A stretch of 64,000 bases of DNA, taken from contig CAUYUJ010003025.1 in the NCBI GenBank assembly GCA_963575745.1, positions 531,057-595,056 on the forward strand, written 5' to 3'. The stretch is from Prorocentrum cordatum. Its lineage: Eukaryota; Sar; Dinophyceae; Prorocentrales; Prorocentraceae. Both the position numbers and the translations under genes were made by a program. This document shows, piece by piece, positions 1 to 12,546 of the stretch; the stretch's first letter is position 1; each line of letters begins with the position of its first letter. The notes under the pieces were generated by a model. The model saw only the letters and a list, made by a program, of their open reading frames with translations, ran no database searches and was not told the DNA's origin.

Positions 1-92
1 GTAAGCGTCTCGCTTGAGACGGCCCCGTTTTTTAAACAAAAGAACTGCCGCCGAACGGGTTTTCGAACTCATCAGATCATGACGGACATGGT

Positions 93-588
93 GATATAGG
101 TTGGGGTATATAGGGCTAGGGTCTGCAGGATGAGAGTTGCAGTGTCGGGGTCTGTTGGGTTACGGTCTGTAGGGTGAGAGTGTGTAGGGTTAGGGTATGC
201 AGGGCCGGGGTCTGTAGGGTTATGGTCTCTAGGGTTATGGTTTCTAGGGTTAGAGTCTGTATGGTCTGTAAGGTCAGGGTCTGTAGGGTTAGTAGGGTTT
301 GTAGGGTTGGGGTATGCAGGGTTTGGGCCTCCAGGGTTACTGTCAGTAGGGTTGGGGTATGTAGAGTTAGTAGGGTCTGTAGGGTTAGGGTATGTAGGGT
401 TCGGGTATTTAGGGTTAGGGTATGTAGGGTTAGAAGATGTATCAGTATGTATTTAGGGTTAGGGTCTGTAGGGTCAGTAGGGTCTGTAGGGTTAGGGTTT
501 GTATGGTTAGGGTATGTGGGCTAGGGTCTGTGGGGTTAGAGTTTGGGGGGGGGGTATGTGGGGCTAGACGGGTCTGTAGGGTTAGTGT
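93..588. repeat. Degenerate telomere-like TAGGGT repeats
   Basis: About 500 bases of irregular units built on TAGGGT and TTAGGG with interspersed GTCTG and GTATG. They resemble plant- and alga-type telomeric repeat (TTTAGGG) that has decayed, or a subtelomeric satellite. The spacing is irregular, so this is not an intact telomere. Reading frames through it are low-complexity artefacts. Confidence 0.75.
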
Positions 589-944
589 CTTGGAAAACTG
601 AGGAAGGAGGAAACTGGAGGTGCACGGAGGAGAGAGACAGGATATTCTGAATCATACTTGTTGACATTCGGGGAGCGTGTGTCCACAGTTATCCGCTGTG
701 AGCCTTCGGAGAGCTCGCGCGCGTTACATTTCATCGTGATGCTGCCGTACGTTCTTGCGCAACTCGTCGTATTGTAGTGGCCTTCGGCCAGTGCCGCCGA
801 TCCGGGTCGCTCGGGGTTATTCTCCAGACGCAGAAATTATGGGCGCACACTCAAACGCACACACACAGTCACACCACTTAACCTGCGCCGCAGACATGCG
901 CACACAGCATCACCCACACACACATACTAGTTGGGAAACGCTCC

Positions 945-952
945 TGTAGTAC

Positions 953-994
<42 letters not shown>

Positions 995-995
995 C

Positions 996-1030
<35 letters not shown>

Positions 1031-1076
1031 TAGTAGTAGTAGTAGTGGTTGTGGTAGTAGTGGTAGTAGTAGTAGA
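945..1076. repeat. (GTA)n microsatellite
   Basis: Nearly pure trinucleotide run of GTA/TAG with a few GTG and CAG interruptions. The poly-Val, poly-Tyr and poly-Thr frames across it are artefacts. The 589-944 stretch before it holds nothing I recognise. Confidence 0.95.
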
Positions 1077-1142
1077 GGCCTCGTTCCGCGGCTTCTCTCG
1101 ACTTCCCGCGGTCTCTCTCAAGTTTCGAGCACGCGGTGAGTT

Positions 1143-1395
1143 TCACGATATATGTGTGTGTATGTACGCGTGCATGCATGTATGCATGCATTGATCATGT
1201 GTGCCTGTGTGTAGGTACGTATGTATGTATGTATGCTTGTGCGCGTATGTATGTATTTAGTTTGTATGTATGTTTGTATGTGTGTATGATAATATGTGTG
1301 TATGTGTGTGAATGTAAGTATGTATGTCTGGAAGATTGTTTTTCTATGTATGCAAATGTGTTTAAATGTAGGTATGTATGCATGTGTGTATGGAT
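1143..1395. repeat. (TATG)n-rich degenerate microsatellite
   Basis: Long alternating purine/pyrimidine tract dominated by GTATG/TATG and GTGT units. No coding content. Confidence 0.85.
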
Positions 1396-1599
1396 GTGCG
1401 TTTGAAGAGCGAGGATGTTTCAAAGAAGAGGCACTCGGTGACGCGATCGTTGAGGGATAGGAGTGAGGTCGCAGAGGAGGAGGAGGAGAATGAGGAAGAG
1501 GCGATAACTTGAAGGAAAACGATGAGACGGAGGACATCCTGCCGGTGGCGCCCTGGGCGGTGCCGCGGAAGAAACCGGGGGCCTGCCGGAGGCAGTCTG

Positions 1600-2132
1600 G
1601 AGGCCTCTGGGGAGCTGTTTTGGGGCCTCTTGGAACCTCTTTTGGGCCTCTTGTGGGCTTCTTGGGGCCCCTTGGGGGTCTCTTGGGGCCTCCTGGGGGC
1701 CTCTTGGGGCGGAAAGCTCGGTTCTTTCGGTTCGTGGTCCCCCTCTTGGGCCCCTCTTGGGGCTCTCTTGGGGCCTTCTTGGGCTGTCCAGAGGCCCTCT
1801 TGGGCCGTCTTGGGGCCCTCTTGGGCCGTCTTGGGGCTCTCTTGGGCCGTGTTGGAAGCATCGTGGGCCGTCTTGGGACGGACTTGGGGGCCTCTTGGGC
1901 CGTCTTCGAGCGTCGGACGCCCGAAAAGGCAAGAACGCTAAAAACCCTGAGAAAACCAATGAAAATCAACGATTCTGGCCTCTTGGGGCCCTCTTGGGAG
2001 GCCTCTTGGAAGCTTCTTGGGGCGTCTTGGAGACACCTTGGGCCGTCTGGAGGCCATCTCGGGCGTCTTGGAGCGATTTTTCGGCGACTCGGGGCCCTCT
2101 TGGAACCCCTTGGGGGTCTCTTGGGCCCCCCC
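1600..2132. repeat. GC-rich minisatellite, CTTGGGGCC-type units
   Basis: Repeated imperfect units around CTTGGG(G)CC(C/G)T of roughly 12-15 bases. The reverse-complement pattern (CCCAAGAxGGCCCC) recurs at 2478-2790, so the two blocks form an imperfect large inverted arrangement separated by poly-C runs (about 2128-2262). The Pro/Arg- and Gly/Leu-rich reading frames in it are compositional. Confidence 0.8.
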
Positions 2133-2477
2133 CCTCCTCCAAAGCGCCGGAAAAAGCGGAGCATGGCGCCCCCCCCCCCCCTATCTTCCACTCCCCCGGA
2201 GCGGCCCCGGGGTTCGCCGGAAACTCGCACCCCCCCCCCCCCCCCCACCCCCCCTTCCCCGGCAGAGCCACCCCGGCGACCCCCCCAGAGGCTGAAGCTC
2301 AGCCTCGAGGCTGTAGCTGAGACTCCTTGAAACTCACACGCCGGATCGGCGGATTTCCGCGCATCCCGTTCATGTCAGGAAAGGTTCTGGGAAAATTACA
2401 TTTCGTTCGAGGCATCTTCGAAACATCTGTTTAGGAGAGGACTCCGGACCAGCATTACCTTGGAGTCGCTCCCGGTG

Positions 2478-2790
2478 GGCTTCAACACGACCCAAGAGAG
2501 CTCCCGAAGGCCCCCCAGGGGACTCCAAAGCGCCCCGAGGGGTCCCCAAAGGCGCCCAGAGGCCCCCAAGAGCCCCCGAAGAGGCCCCGGGACTGCCCAA
2601 GCGGGCCCCAAGACGGCCCAAGACAGTTCAGGATGGCGCCAAGACGGCTTGAGAGAGCCCCCAAGAACCCGAAAACATGCTTAGACAGCCCAAGAAGACC
2701 CCAGAAGCTCCCAAGAGAATCCCAACAGGCCCCCAAAAGGCTCCCAGGATGCCCCAAGATAGCCCCAGACGGACCCAACAGCCCCCAGGG
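2478..2790. repeat. Inverted counterpart of the 1.6-2.1 kb minisatellite
   Basis: Units of the form CCCAAGA and GGCCCCCAAGAGCCCC, the complement of the upstream block, with weaker periodicity towards the end. It is followed by a unique-looking stretch and then the pyrimidine tract. Confidence 0.7.
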
Positions 2791-2861
2791 TTGCTTCAAG
2801 AGATCACGAGGACCCCTCTCTTCTTCGGCGTCATTTTCGTCGGGCTCCTTACCTTCCTTCA

Positions 2862-3085
2862 TTGTCGTCGTCCTCCTTCTTCTCCTCCTCCTCCTCCGCC
2901 TCCTCCTCCGCTTCGTTCCTCATACTCGTCCTCCTCCATCTCCTCCTCCTCGTCCTTGTGCTTGTTGTTTTACTCGTTGTCCTTCTGCTCCCCTCGCTAC
3001 CCTCCCCGTCATCCACGCTTCCATCCTCGACATCCGCCGCCTTGTCGTCGACATCATCCTTGTCTTCTTCTCCCCCACACGAGCC
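2862..3085. repeat. Pyrimidine-rich (TCC/TCT/TCG)n tract
   Basis: One strand is almost purely pyrimidine, with CTCCTCCTTCT-type units. The Ser-rich or Glu-rich frames are artefacts. Confidence 0.85.
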
Positions 3086-5325
3086 CAATGGATAACATCG
3101 GCGCGTCCTGTTCTTGTCCGATCATGTTTGACAAGCGTGGCTCTACATGGGACTGCTCGGTGTATACGTTGACGCAAATGTTGTCTTGGGGGCCGCCATA
3201 GATTTGACGGTACACCCGAATGTATGAACGTATGTTCTGCAATTATATTCCAACGACCGTTTCATTGGCTTGGCAATCGGGGCGGCATTCGAGCAACGTA
3301 CCTCTTGTTTTCTCGATGTGGCGCATTATGTTAACTCATTGTAGTTTCGCAGCGAATGCCCACCAGAGATTTATGAAGTCTAGCATCAGACGACGGAAAC
3401 TTACACCCTGCATGTGAATACGACGAGGCAGCTAGTTGTAGCCAACAGGCCAAACTCTCCTCTTCCTCATGTTCCCCTCCTCTTTCGCTGCTGCCTCCCA
3501 GGCGATGGCGGCAAGGGCGGCAGCGGGGGTGGCGGAATGAGCTCTGCGCGGAAGCGCGAGCTCTTCGGCAGCGGTTCTGCGTCCCCCGTGAGGAAGAAGG
3601 ACGCAGGGAGGAAGAGGCAGGGCATCTTCGATCCGATCACCAATCCAATATTCCCCTCGAGGGGGGAGGGGGAAGGAAAGTAAATTGCATTGGTCGTCGT
3701 TTGGTGGGTCGCCCATGCAAAGGATGAGGTCAGCAGGGGAGGAGCGTGCAGTCAGTAGCCGTTGCAAGGGCACTGTACTATCGATGTGAATGCCTTTGTT
3801 TGCACCAGCCTCGAACCGCAGGAGGGGCGTACCGCAATCAGGTGAGGGCAGTTTTCACGACAGCGTTTGCGACGGCATCGAGCGGCCAGCCGCTAGGGGT
3901 GGAGGGTCGAAGGAATATGCTGCACGCTGAAAGGACCAGATGCAGCGGCGGGACCAATCCGAATGAAGATGTTGGGATGGGCTGGTACGGCGTTGCGTAA
4001 ACTTTTTTTGTGGTGCTGCCCGACCCGTCTGGCTTGGCCCCGCCCCCTCTACGACGGTATCGCAGTGACGGTGATTGGCGTTGGCGGTGGTGGTGATGCT
4101 GACACATATGGGAGGACTCAGCGCATCGGGCAGGGCCCTCTTTGTTCTCGGTCTGATGCGGGATCTCTCGGGATATCTTTGCACCTGCGTTGTCGCGCTC
4201 GGCGGACGTGGGTCTTCGTCCATTGGGGGTGTAAGCGCCGCCACCACCCTCTCCTTCTTCTCAACCGTCGCTCTGCACGAGCGAGAGTACCCGCATGAGC
4301 CTTAGGCAGATGGAGTGCAAGCGGGCCTGGTACAATGGGCGCAGAAATCGAGTGCCTCATGTTGAATTGAATGTTTGGGGTCAGGTGAGGGTGCCATCGT
4401 GGGCCGTTCCTTCGCATCGATGCGGCTCTGGGTGGCCCGCGAGCATGCTTGCTCTCTGGCCGGGTTCGGGCCTGCTTGGAGGACTAGAGGTTCCAGAGCA
4501 GCCCAGTGAATTCGGTTCTGATCGAGGAGGGGAGGGCCCCCTTGAGAGCCCAGAGTTCGCCAGACGGTCCATGTAAAAACTCTGATAGGCGGAAGATGTT
4601 CGGCAGCATATGCACTTGACGGCGCACTTCTATTTGGCGGGCCACGCCGTCCAGCGTGTTGGACCCACCCCGAATTCCTCGAGTGAACCCCTGGCGCCTT
4701 ACCACGCTTGCGATGGGTGTTTGGAATGGTGGCAGGTGTTGGCGTGGGGGGCGCTCCAGGAGGACGGGAGCACGCCACGTCTGCAGACTTGGTTTGTGGC
4801 AGGCGAACTCACCGTCCTGAACTATTCAGCCGCAGGGTGCCGCTGTTGCTCGACGGTCAGTTTCTCGCTGCGCGCCCTGGGTTGACATGTTCAGCCGGGC
4901 CCTCCCAAGGGGGAGGGGGCATGGGGCGAATCTAGTAGCCAACTCTTCCCCGGGCCCCCTCAGCGGTCGTGGCTTCGTCGTGGCTGTGCAGCGCTCCCTC
5001 GGCATGAGGACAGCGCAGGTTTCAACCCATTCGTGTAGCATCTTCCGCCCCTCATCCCCTGCCTTCGTGTACTGAGCCCCCTCATCAGCAGGGGTCCAGG
5101 AGGCGGCTGGCGACCAGGGTTGCGCTAGCGGTGCGCGACCTTCGGCTTCTGCACGTCGGCAGTAGTGAGCTTCTGGGCTGAAGCCGAGACCCTCTTGCCC
5201 TCCCCCTTCCTCTCTTTCCGAGAGCGTCTGTCTGTCATTCCCGCGGCATCTTGCGAGCAGGACAAGAAAGATTCCAGGGGCCGCTCGCGAAGCAGGACGC
5301 CGGGGTCGCCAAGTCGGAGTCGGAT
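3086..5325. other. No confident gene; possible short exon near 3537-3650
   Basis: Mixed-composition sequence with no recognisable domain. The only stretch that reads like protein is at 3537-3650 on the plus strand: Gly-rich, then an ATG, then a basic Ser/Arg/Lys-rich segment. It could be the first exon of a host gene, but splice sites in dinoflagellates are too variable to settle this by eye. Confidence 0.3.
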
Positions 5326-5330
5326 TGTTT

Positions 5331-5406
5331 GCGTGTGTGTGTGTGTGTTTGTGTGTGCGTGTGCGTGTGTGTACGTGTGTGTGTGTGTACGTGTGTGTGT
5401 GTGTGT

Positions 5407-5442
<36 letters not shown>

Positions 5443-5652
5443 GTTTGTGTGTAAGTGTGTGCACGTGTGTGTAAGTGTAAGTGTGTGTAAGTGTGTGTTT
5501 GTGTGCGCGTGCGCGTGTGCGTGTGCGTGTGCGTGTGCGTGTGCGTGTGCGTGTGCGCGTGTGTGTATACATACATACATACATGTATATACATACATAT
5601 ATATATAGATATAGATATAGATATAGATGTGTGTGTGTGTGTGCGTGTGTGC
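5331..5652. repeat. (GT)n / (ACAT)n / (GATATA)n compound microsatellite
   Basis: A GT/GC-GT alternating run of over 200 bases, then ACAT and GATATA units, then GT again. Such tracts can adopt Z-DNA. Frames of Val/Cys or His/Thr here are artefacts. Confidence 0.95.
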
Positions 5653-8600
5653 ATGTTTGCGTGCCGCGTGGTTGCCTATCCCCGCTCGGCCCCTCCCAGC
5701 GGCCCCGTCCTCGTTCTCGCCTTCCGTGCTCCATCCACGGTGCAGAGGTCTGGGTTGGATGGGCATTGGCCTGTGGCCTGGGGTTCCTCACGAAGGGACG
5801 TTTTTTGGGGAGGGGCGGGGGCGGGCTTGGGGCGGGAGGTGGCATGGACCACGCCCCTGCTACACCCCACGCCTTCACTTCTGCACGTTCACGACGGGGA
5901 TGAGGGGTGCGCGCCAGAAGCCAAGCTGTAGCCATGACTCCCCTGTAACCCTCTCCAGCGTCTCGGCTGCAGACGGTGCCACCAGTCTGGCCGCATTTTC
6001 AGATAAAGGGGAGGATGGGAAATCAGACGTCGGAGAGGAAGAGAAGGGGCAGGACGGAATGGAGGCGGATGGGGAGGATCATGTGTTGTCGGCGGCGGCG
6101 ACAAAGGAGGATGTGTAGGAGGGCGCGTAGTGATGAGGAGAAGGAAGACGAGGAGGAGTAAACAGGATCAGTATGAGGACAATGAGCAAGAGCATGACCA
6201 TGGGCAGCATGACCAGGCGGAGCAGAGTAAGAATTGGTGAGAAGGAGCATAGGAGCACGATCGGCAGGAGCGAGGAGCACAGGGAACACATGGGGACGAG
6301 GGGCGAGGAGTCGTGAGAGAGGAATGGTGAGTGGGGAATTGGGGGTGGTGAAGACGAGGAGGCGGAAGAGGACCAGAAAGAGGAGGATGAGGAGGAGGAG
6401 CAGGAGGAGAAGGAGGCTTACGCCGCAAAGCACCGTGGTCCACCCAGGAGGAGAAAGGACGAGAGCAAGTCGAGGTCGCGAAAGAGGCGGGGCCAATCAC
6501 GACACCCTACACCGTTGTCCTGGCATGAGGCATGTATCACTATCTTCGATGCAGGCTTCGCGCGAACATCGCTGGCGAGGGCCCTGATTGTGGAATAGCT
6601 GATCTATGCTTTGGTAAAGGGTTTGGGTGCTTTCGTGATGCAACCGCTGCCACCAATTGATTTCACTGGACCTATCATCTTCGCTTCCCCATTCTCACTC
6701 CGCTGCCCTCTGCTCATGTAAAGGATCCCCATCATCTCTTATCGCTGCTGTTCCGAAGGGATCAGTTGTGAGAAGTTGGACATCTCCAGCCTCGCTGGGC
6801 CTGCACCGCAGCGCTGGCGGGGCAGGCATGCCGTATGTATCAGAGGCGCGTGCCATGAAGCGTGCCCGTCGTGCGCGTCATCATCGCGCGCTCCCTGCCT
6901 TGCGAAGTTGTGAGCGGAGCGGGGGGGGTGGTAATAACGCCTCCGTTGGCGTCAACATCTTTTTTCGGGTGAGCCGATCCATTGTCTAAGATGTGTTCCT
7001 AATGCCCGAGAAGTGTCATACAGGAGGAGAGCCGCCGTCGCACTCCGAGTTTGCCGATGACATTTCATCCGGTGAGGATCGTGGTTGTTGCTCATGATGC
7101 GACAGTCTACGGCACGACACACCGATTCATTGACCTGTAGTTTCCACCACCCTTATCTCGTTGATTGATTGCCGGGCGTTTTCGGAAGATCGTTTGTTTG
7201 CGTGCGTTTTTAAATTCTTTGAGATGTGAGGAGAGTTGGGGGGACGCTGAATGCTTTTTAGTGGAGCACCGAACTTTCCCCCAGTGCCCTAGTGAATGCT
7301 TGTGGAACTAGCCAACAAGTGGTCTCCCTCTCTCTCTTTCTGCCCCCCTTTCTCGATCCTTTCTCTCTCCCTCCTTCTCCTTCTCTTTCCCATCACCTGA
7401 GCGTGCACCAAGCGTTTGCGGGTAGTGGAATTCCTTCCTTCCAAGTCATCGCCGCTCTTCTCCTCTCGAGCAGCTCGAGTGCGCCTGCACTCACACTGGC
7501 CTCTGTTGTTCGCGAAACCTCACGCACAGCAGAAGCAAGAAATTGCATGGACTGCTTCCGAGAAGCGTATCTGCGTGGCCTCTGGATGGCATGGGATTTT
7601 CACAGTTGGGCGCAGTCAGGTGTCTTTCGTCGATTGTCGACCTTGTGACATCTTCTGGAGGGAAGACGGGAACGCACTCCGTGGCTCTGAGACACCGGGC
7701 CTCTTGGAATGAATGCTACCTGCGCCTTTGCCTGCGAGTACCTTCAGGCAAATATCTGGCCTCCTCTTGGGAGGTCTCGCGTGACACAACTTCTTGCCAG
7801 ATCCTCGAGGGCATGGGTGAGCGAGTGGAACCTGTGGTCCCACCATCGAGCAAATTGCGTCTGATCCTTCTGGATTGTCCTTTCCGCTGTTTGCAATGGC
7901 CTGCGGCCAGTGCCGCCGCTCCGGGGTTCTCTGGATGTGACCCTCTCCCCTTCTCCCCTCTTCTCCTCCCCCCTCCCTCCCCTCGCCCTTTTCCTCCTCT
8001 CTCCCTCCACTCGTCATTTCCATTCATTTTCCGTCCTACCTTTCATCTTGCCGTTTCCACACGCACACAGACAACACTCGATTCACTTACCACCACCAGC
8101 CCTCCCTTCGCCTCAACGCCACCACGCGCACGCGCGCACGCACGCACGCCCGTCCGCGCGCGCACGCACGCCCACAAACACGAACACATACACACAGAAG
8201 CTACTTGCATCCCCATCCCTGACCTCACTTCACCCCGCTCTACGCTACGTGGAATGCATACTATGTGATGCAATCAACGTGGTGCAGTCGACGTGGCGAA
8301 AATTACGTTGTGCAACCTATGTGGCGCAGTAGTCCATATGGTGCAAGCTATGCTGTGCGAGCTATGTGGTGCAATATTTGTGGTGCAAGCTATGTGGTAC
8401 TGAGCACTGCAGCGCAATGCGATGCAATGCAATCTAGCGCAATGCAACGTAGAGTGATGCCGACACAATGTAATGCTTTTGCAGCGCAACGCCTTTACAA
8501 CCATGACGCTCAGAGCAAGTGATGGGCGGCAGCGGTCGTCTATAGTCAAGGTTGTGGGGAGGGCCCGCAGCGCGCCGTTTGGCGCGGGTGCCTGCCCACG

Positions 8601-9424
8601 TGTAGGCCCGCAGAGTCGGGCCCGGAGGCGACGATAGGGGCGAATAGCCCAGGGGGGAGCAACGCATGTATTCGGGGTCGCCCGTGGTAAACGTCTTCGG
8701 CGAGGCTCCCCGGCGAACACTTGCAATCCCCGCCTCTGAGCTATTCGAACCTATCGTCGCCTCTGACGGTCGGAAGAGGGCCATGCAAGACAATGGCGGC
8801 CCTGCAGTCGGGGAGACGCAAGGCCCGAGTTCACTGGTTCTCAGATTTGCTGCTGCTTCTTGACGAACCCGTCCTGGAGTTTGACGCGCAGTTTTCGTGG
8901 GGTGTTTGCAGCGGGAGCTCGCGTCAAGTTTCGGACTGGGTCTCGTCATTCTCTTGTTGGCTTCGCCAGACTAATCCGGGTTCTCCGAACCCGAGTCTTA
9001 CGTCTCTCCTGTTTGGCGTTTGCCGTCCTATTTGGGACCACTTGGAGACTTTCCGTCGCCACGGCTGGATGGATCCATATAGGAAGGCGAGTCAGGATGT
9101 GCCCCGGAAGGGGTCCAGGGGCCGATTCTGAGCAGATGTGGACCAGGCGGGAGAGCCGCCGTTTTTTATCAGAGGAGGGCGAGCTGAGACGACGGTAGTT
9201 GGCCTTCGGGGGGCCCGCTCGTCGCCACGGCTCGGCTCAGCGCGGGATATTGATGTGTTCAGACCCTGGGAGGGGTCCGAGGTCCGTTGAGCCGTTGTTG
9301 GCTCAGCTCGATTGCTCTGAGCAGGAGCGCTCGGTTTTAGCGGAAGTGGCACTTGGTGCCGTGTTGGCTTTGGCCGTGTCCCAGCGTCAGGATTCGAAGG
9401 AAAAGCAAAGGCATGAGCATGATC
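5653..9424. other. No confident gene; several simple-repeat patches
   Basis: Contains a purine-rich GAG tract (about 6350-6425), CT-rich tracts (about 7319-7400 and 7925-8010), a CGCA/CGCG run (about 8110-8170) and degenerate TGTGGTGCA-type units (about 8270-8460). Longer open frames, for example 8721-9131 on plus and 8434-8949 on minus, show no motif or periodicity that I would defend as a gene. Confidence 0.5.
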
Positions 9425-10135
9425 TTTCGGAGCCCTGGCCCGGCTCTAGGCCCAGGCCCTGGGCCGGCTTCAATCCTGGCGCCAGCCCCAGTCCCAGTCC
9501 CGGCCCGTATACTGGCTGCAGCCGCAGCCCCGGCCCCGGCTCCAGCTCCGGCCCCGGTCGCACGGCTCCCGCGGGCACTGGCCCCATGGCTCTATGGTCC
9601 GCCCAGCCCCTGCTCCGGCTCTGGTCCTTGCCCCCGGGCCGGCTCCGACCCTGGAGCCACGGCTCTGGGCTTCGAGCCCGGCGCCGACCCTCAGGCAGCG
9701 GCCCCAGCCCCGCCCCGCGCCCGGCTCCTCTGTAGTTGCAGCCCCCGCTCCAGCGCCGGCCCCAACGGGCCGCGGCCCCGGCTCAGCGCCCAGCTCCTGC
9801 CGCGGCGGCGGCCGTGGCCCCGGCCCCGACCGCAGCGTTTGGTTCCGGGACGATCGCTGTCGGCCCCGGGCCCCGGCCCCGGCTCCGGCTCCGGCCCCAG
9901 TCTGGCCCCAGGCCCGCGGGCGCCGCGGGCCCCAGCCTCGGGCCTCGACCCGGGCTCCGACCATGGTTCCCGCCCCGGTCCCAGCCCCATGGGCCCTGGC
10001 CGGCCCCGCGCCCAGCTCCAGATCCCGGTGCGCCCAGGCTGGCCCCGTCCCCGAGCCTGGCTCCGACCCCGACCTCCTCGGCCCCAACCCCGGCTCTGGC
10101 CCCAGCCCCAGTCCCGGCACTGTCTCCCTCCCTTT
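9425..10135. repeat. GGCCCCGGCTCC-type GC-rich minisatellite
   Basis: Hundreds of bases of CCCCGGC, GGCTCC and CCAGCC units. Pro/Ala- and Gly-rich frames are open on both strands because of composition, not because of a gene. Confidence 0.85.
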
Positions 10136-10139
10136 CGCC

Positions 10140-10245
10140 TCCCAGGGCTCCCCGCCCAGAAAACGAAACAACCCCTCCCCCCCATCCCTTCCAGAGCTTA
10201 ACGGACGTTCCCCCACGCCCGAAAACGGAACACGCCCCCGGTTAG
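10140..10245. repeat. Dispersed repeat unit with GAAAACGGAACA core
   Basis: Carries poly-C blocks and CCGAAAACGGAACA-type cores. The same arrangement recurs in several tandem copies at 58,030-58,345 in this window, so it belongs to a dispersed repeat family. Confidence 0.6.
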
Positions 10246-10504
10246 GTCTTAGTTCCCAGCACCGGCTTTGGCACCAACGTTGGCGCCGAATGTCAGCTTG
10301 TGAAAGGCTACCCCCCCGGGGCTGATGAACAGACCCCGCGGGGCGCGAAACCTTTTTTTCAATCACGCGCGCCAGGGGGTCGTCGCTGGCGCCGCCGAGG
10401 GCATCGTGCACCCCCCTGCACGACAGCCTCACAACGGTTGCCTTTGCGTATAGGAATTTTTAGAAGGGTCGTGCGCATCCGAGGCGAATTGTCGTTCCCC
10501 CTCT

Positions 10505-10837
<333 letters not shown>

Positions 10838-11439
10838 CGAAGAGAGCGGCCGTTGGAAACGGGCGCAGGCAGGGCGGGGGACGGCGGCGACGACGGCGAC
10901 AGGGGGGAGGAGGACTACCCGCCTTGCTCGGGTCGGACGAAAAGCTGGGGAAGGAAAGGGGGGGTGGCAAAGCCTGCTGCGCGCAGCTAGTTTCGGTCAC
11001 CCCGCCGGAGGGCCAGTCCTCGACGCATGACCGCTTTCGGCGCCAGGAGGCGCTTGGAAAATCGGCGACGTGAGCTGCTTGGCACATCCCCCCTTTGCTG
11101 CGCCCAGCTTTCGTCCAGCCCGCCCTGCCCGCAGGCCCGCATCGGCTCGACAGAAAGAGGGGCGCCCTGGCTCGCGCTTGCCTCCGACCCCCCCCCCTTG
11201 CCCCTCGTTGGCAGCCAGGCATCGGCGCTAATCACTAGCGCCGCCCCGTTGATTTTCAACCTGGCGGGCGCCACCCCGCGATTCGCTCGAGCAGGGGAAC
11301 TATTGTTTTAAACACGCGCCCCCCACGGATTTGTTGATTACAAGGTGACATTACGCCGGCACCAATGCCTGCGAATACACCAGCGCCGACGTCGTCCCAT
11401 CCGCTATCACCATAGCCACCGCAACGCCGACAACAGCGC

Positions 11440-12110
11440 CGTTCAGCGCAGGCCAGTCCGACGCCAGCTTCATATCCGACGCCAGTGCCGTTTCCGACGC
11501 CAGCACTGTTTCCGACGCCAGCATTGTTTTTCGACCGTTGGTCACAACATGTACCGACGTCGCGAATTCGAAAAACGATTGAGTTACCAGCGGCACGACG
11601 GCGCCGAGCGGCGCGACCGCAACGGCCACCAGCTCCAATGTTACGACGGCCATCAGGAGGTCGACGAGTTTTCCAGTACAAGCGGCGCGTTGGCGCTGAG
11701 CGGCACGACCATGACGCCCGCGCACAAACACCCGCTCCGACACCAGCATCGACATCAGCATCGACACCAGCACCGACACCGGTATCGGCCAACATCGCTG
11801 CGCGTTCCGACGCCAGCGCCCCCGCAAGCGTCGACATCAGCTTCGACGCCAGCATCGACACCTGAGTCGACGATGGCTTCACTTTTTGCTCGGCGGCTCC
11901 GACGCCGGCCGGCCTCTCCTCCAGCTCGGACGCTCTTTCCGCCGCCGGTTCGGGCGTCGACTCCGACCGCAGCCACGACCACTGGATCCAAGCTCCAACT
12001 CCACTCCCGACGTCTACTTTGGCTCCGAGTCGTTCATCGGCTCCGACTCCGGCACCTGCCCCGAGCCCGACTCAGGCGAAGCGCCGACGCCGCCTTCGAT
12101 TTCTTCTCCC
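11440..12110. repeat. CGACGCCAGCA-type minisatellite
   Basis: Repeats of CGACGCCAGCA, CGACACCAGCA and CGACATCAGCA with 12-base and 18-base spacing, degenerating towards the 3' end. The His/Arg-rich frames are compositional. Between here and 12,541 I see nothing recognisable. Confidence 0.75.
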
Positions 12111-12541
12111 ACGTTGGCACGCGCTTCATTCTTGACAGTGAAGTTGGACGACGACGACGACGACAACCCTGACAGGTACGAGTTTGGGAGGATGCAGCTC
12201 GTCATGCTTGGGCTGGGACGGGCCCATATCAGAGAAGAAGCTTCACAAGTTTGAGGGCCACCGCGGTTTCGTGATGTGAGGGTTGTTTCGCTTAAGTCTC
12301 CGACGCCGCTGCTCGAGCCTGCCTGCCAGCAGATTCGTAGGGATGTTGCACTTTCCCCTCTTATCATTTTCCTCCCGTTCTTGCCTCCCAGAGGCGGAAC
12401 GCTGGCTAGCCCCGCCGGTGTTGGCCGGGTTTCTGCCCTCTCTGCCAGTCTCGTCTTCGTTCCCCCCCGAATAGTGATGTAGTTGATCGCGGAGGGTTGA
12501 ACGTCCGCGCGTTTGTCTGCAGCCCTCCTGTCCTCTGCCCC

Positions 12542-12546
12542 ACTTT
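12542..12546. repeat. Target site duplication, left copy (ACTTT)
   Basis: ACTTT here is repeated directly after the right LTR at 56,342-56,346. A five-base duplication fits Ty1/copia integration. The boundary could be off by a base or two. Confidence 0.65.

Noticed and set aside
778-830. Short similarity to 7,895-7,940 (GGCCxxCGGCCAGTGCCGCC)
   Set aside because: About 25-30 bases only; too short to call a repeat family without a genome search.
952-1191. Long frames of poly-Val, poly-Thr or poly-Tyr
   Set aside because: They lie entirely in the GTA microsatellite; all frames on both strands are similarly open or repetitive.
5165-5935. Overlapping long frames rich in Val/Cys or His/Thr
   Set aside because: Caused by the GT and GATATA repeats.
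4826-5935. 369-codon minus-strand frame
   Set aside because: Half of it is the His/Thr run of the GT repeat; the remainder has no recognisable motif.
8434-8949. Minus-strand frame of 171 codons
   Set aside because: No domain or repeat-free core, and plus-strand frames over the same bases are equally open.
9199-10432. Pro/Ala- and Gly-rich frames of up to 320 codons on both strands
   Set aside because: Simultaneously open on both strands because the GC-rich minisatellite lacks stops; no conserved segment.
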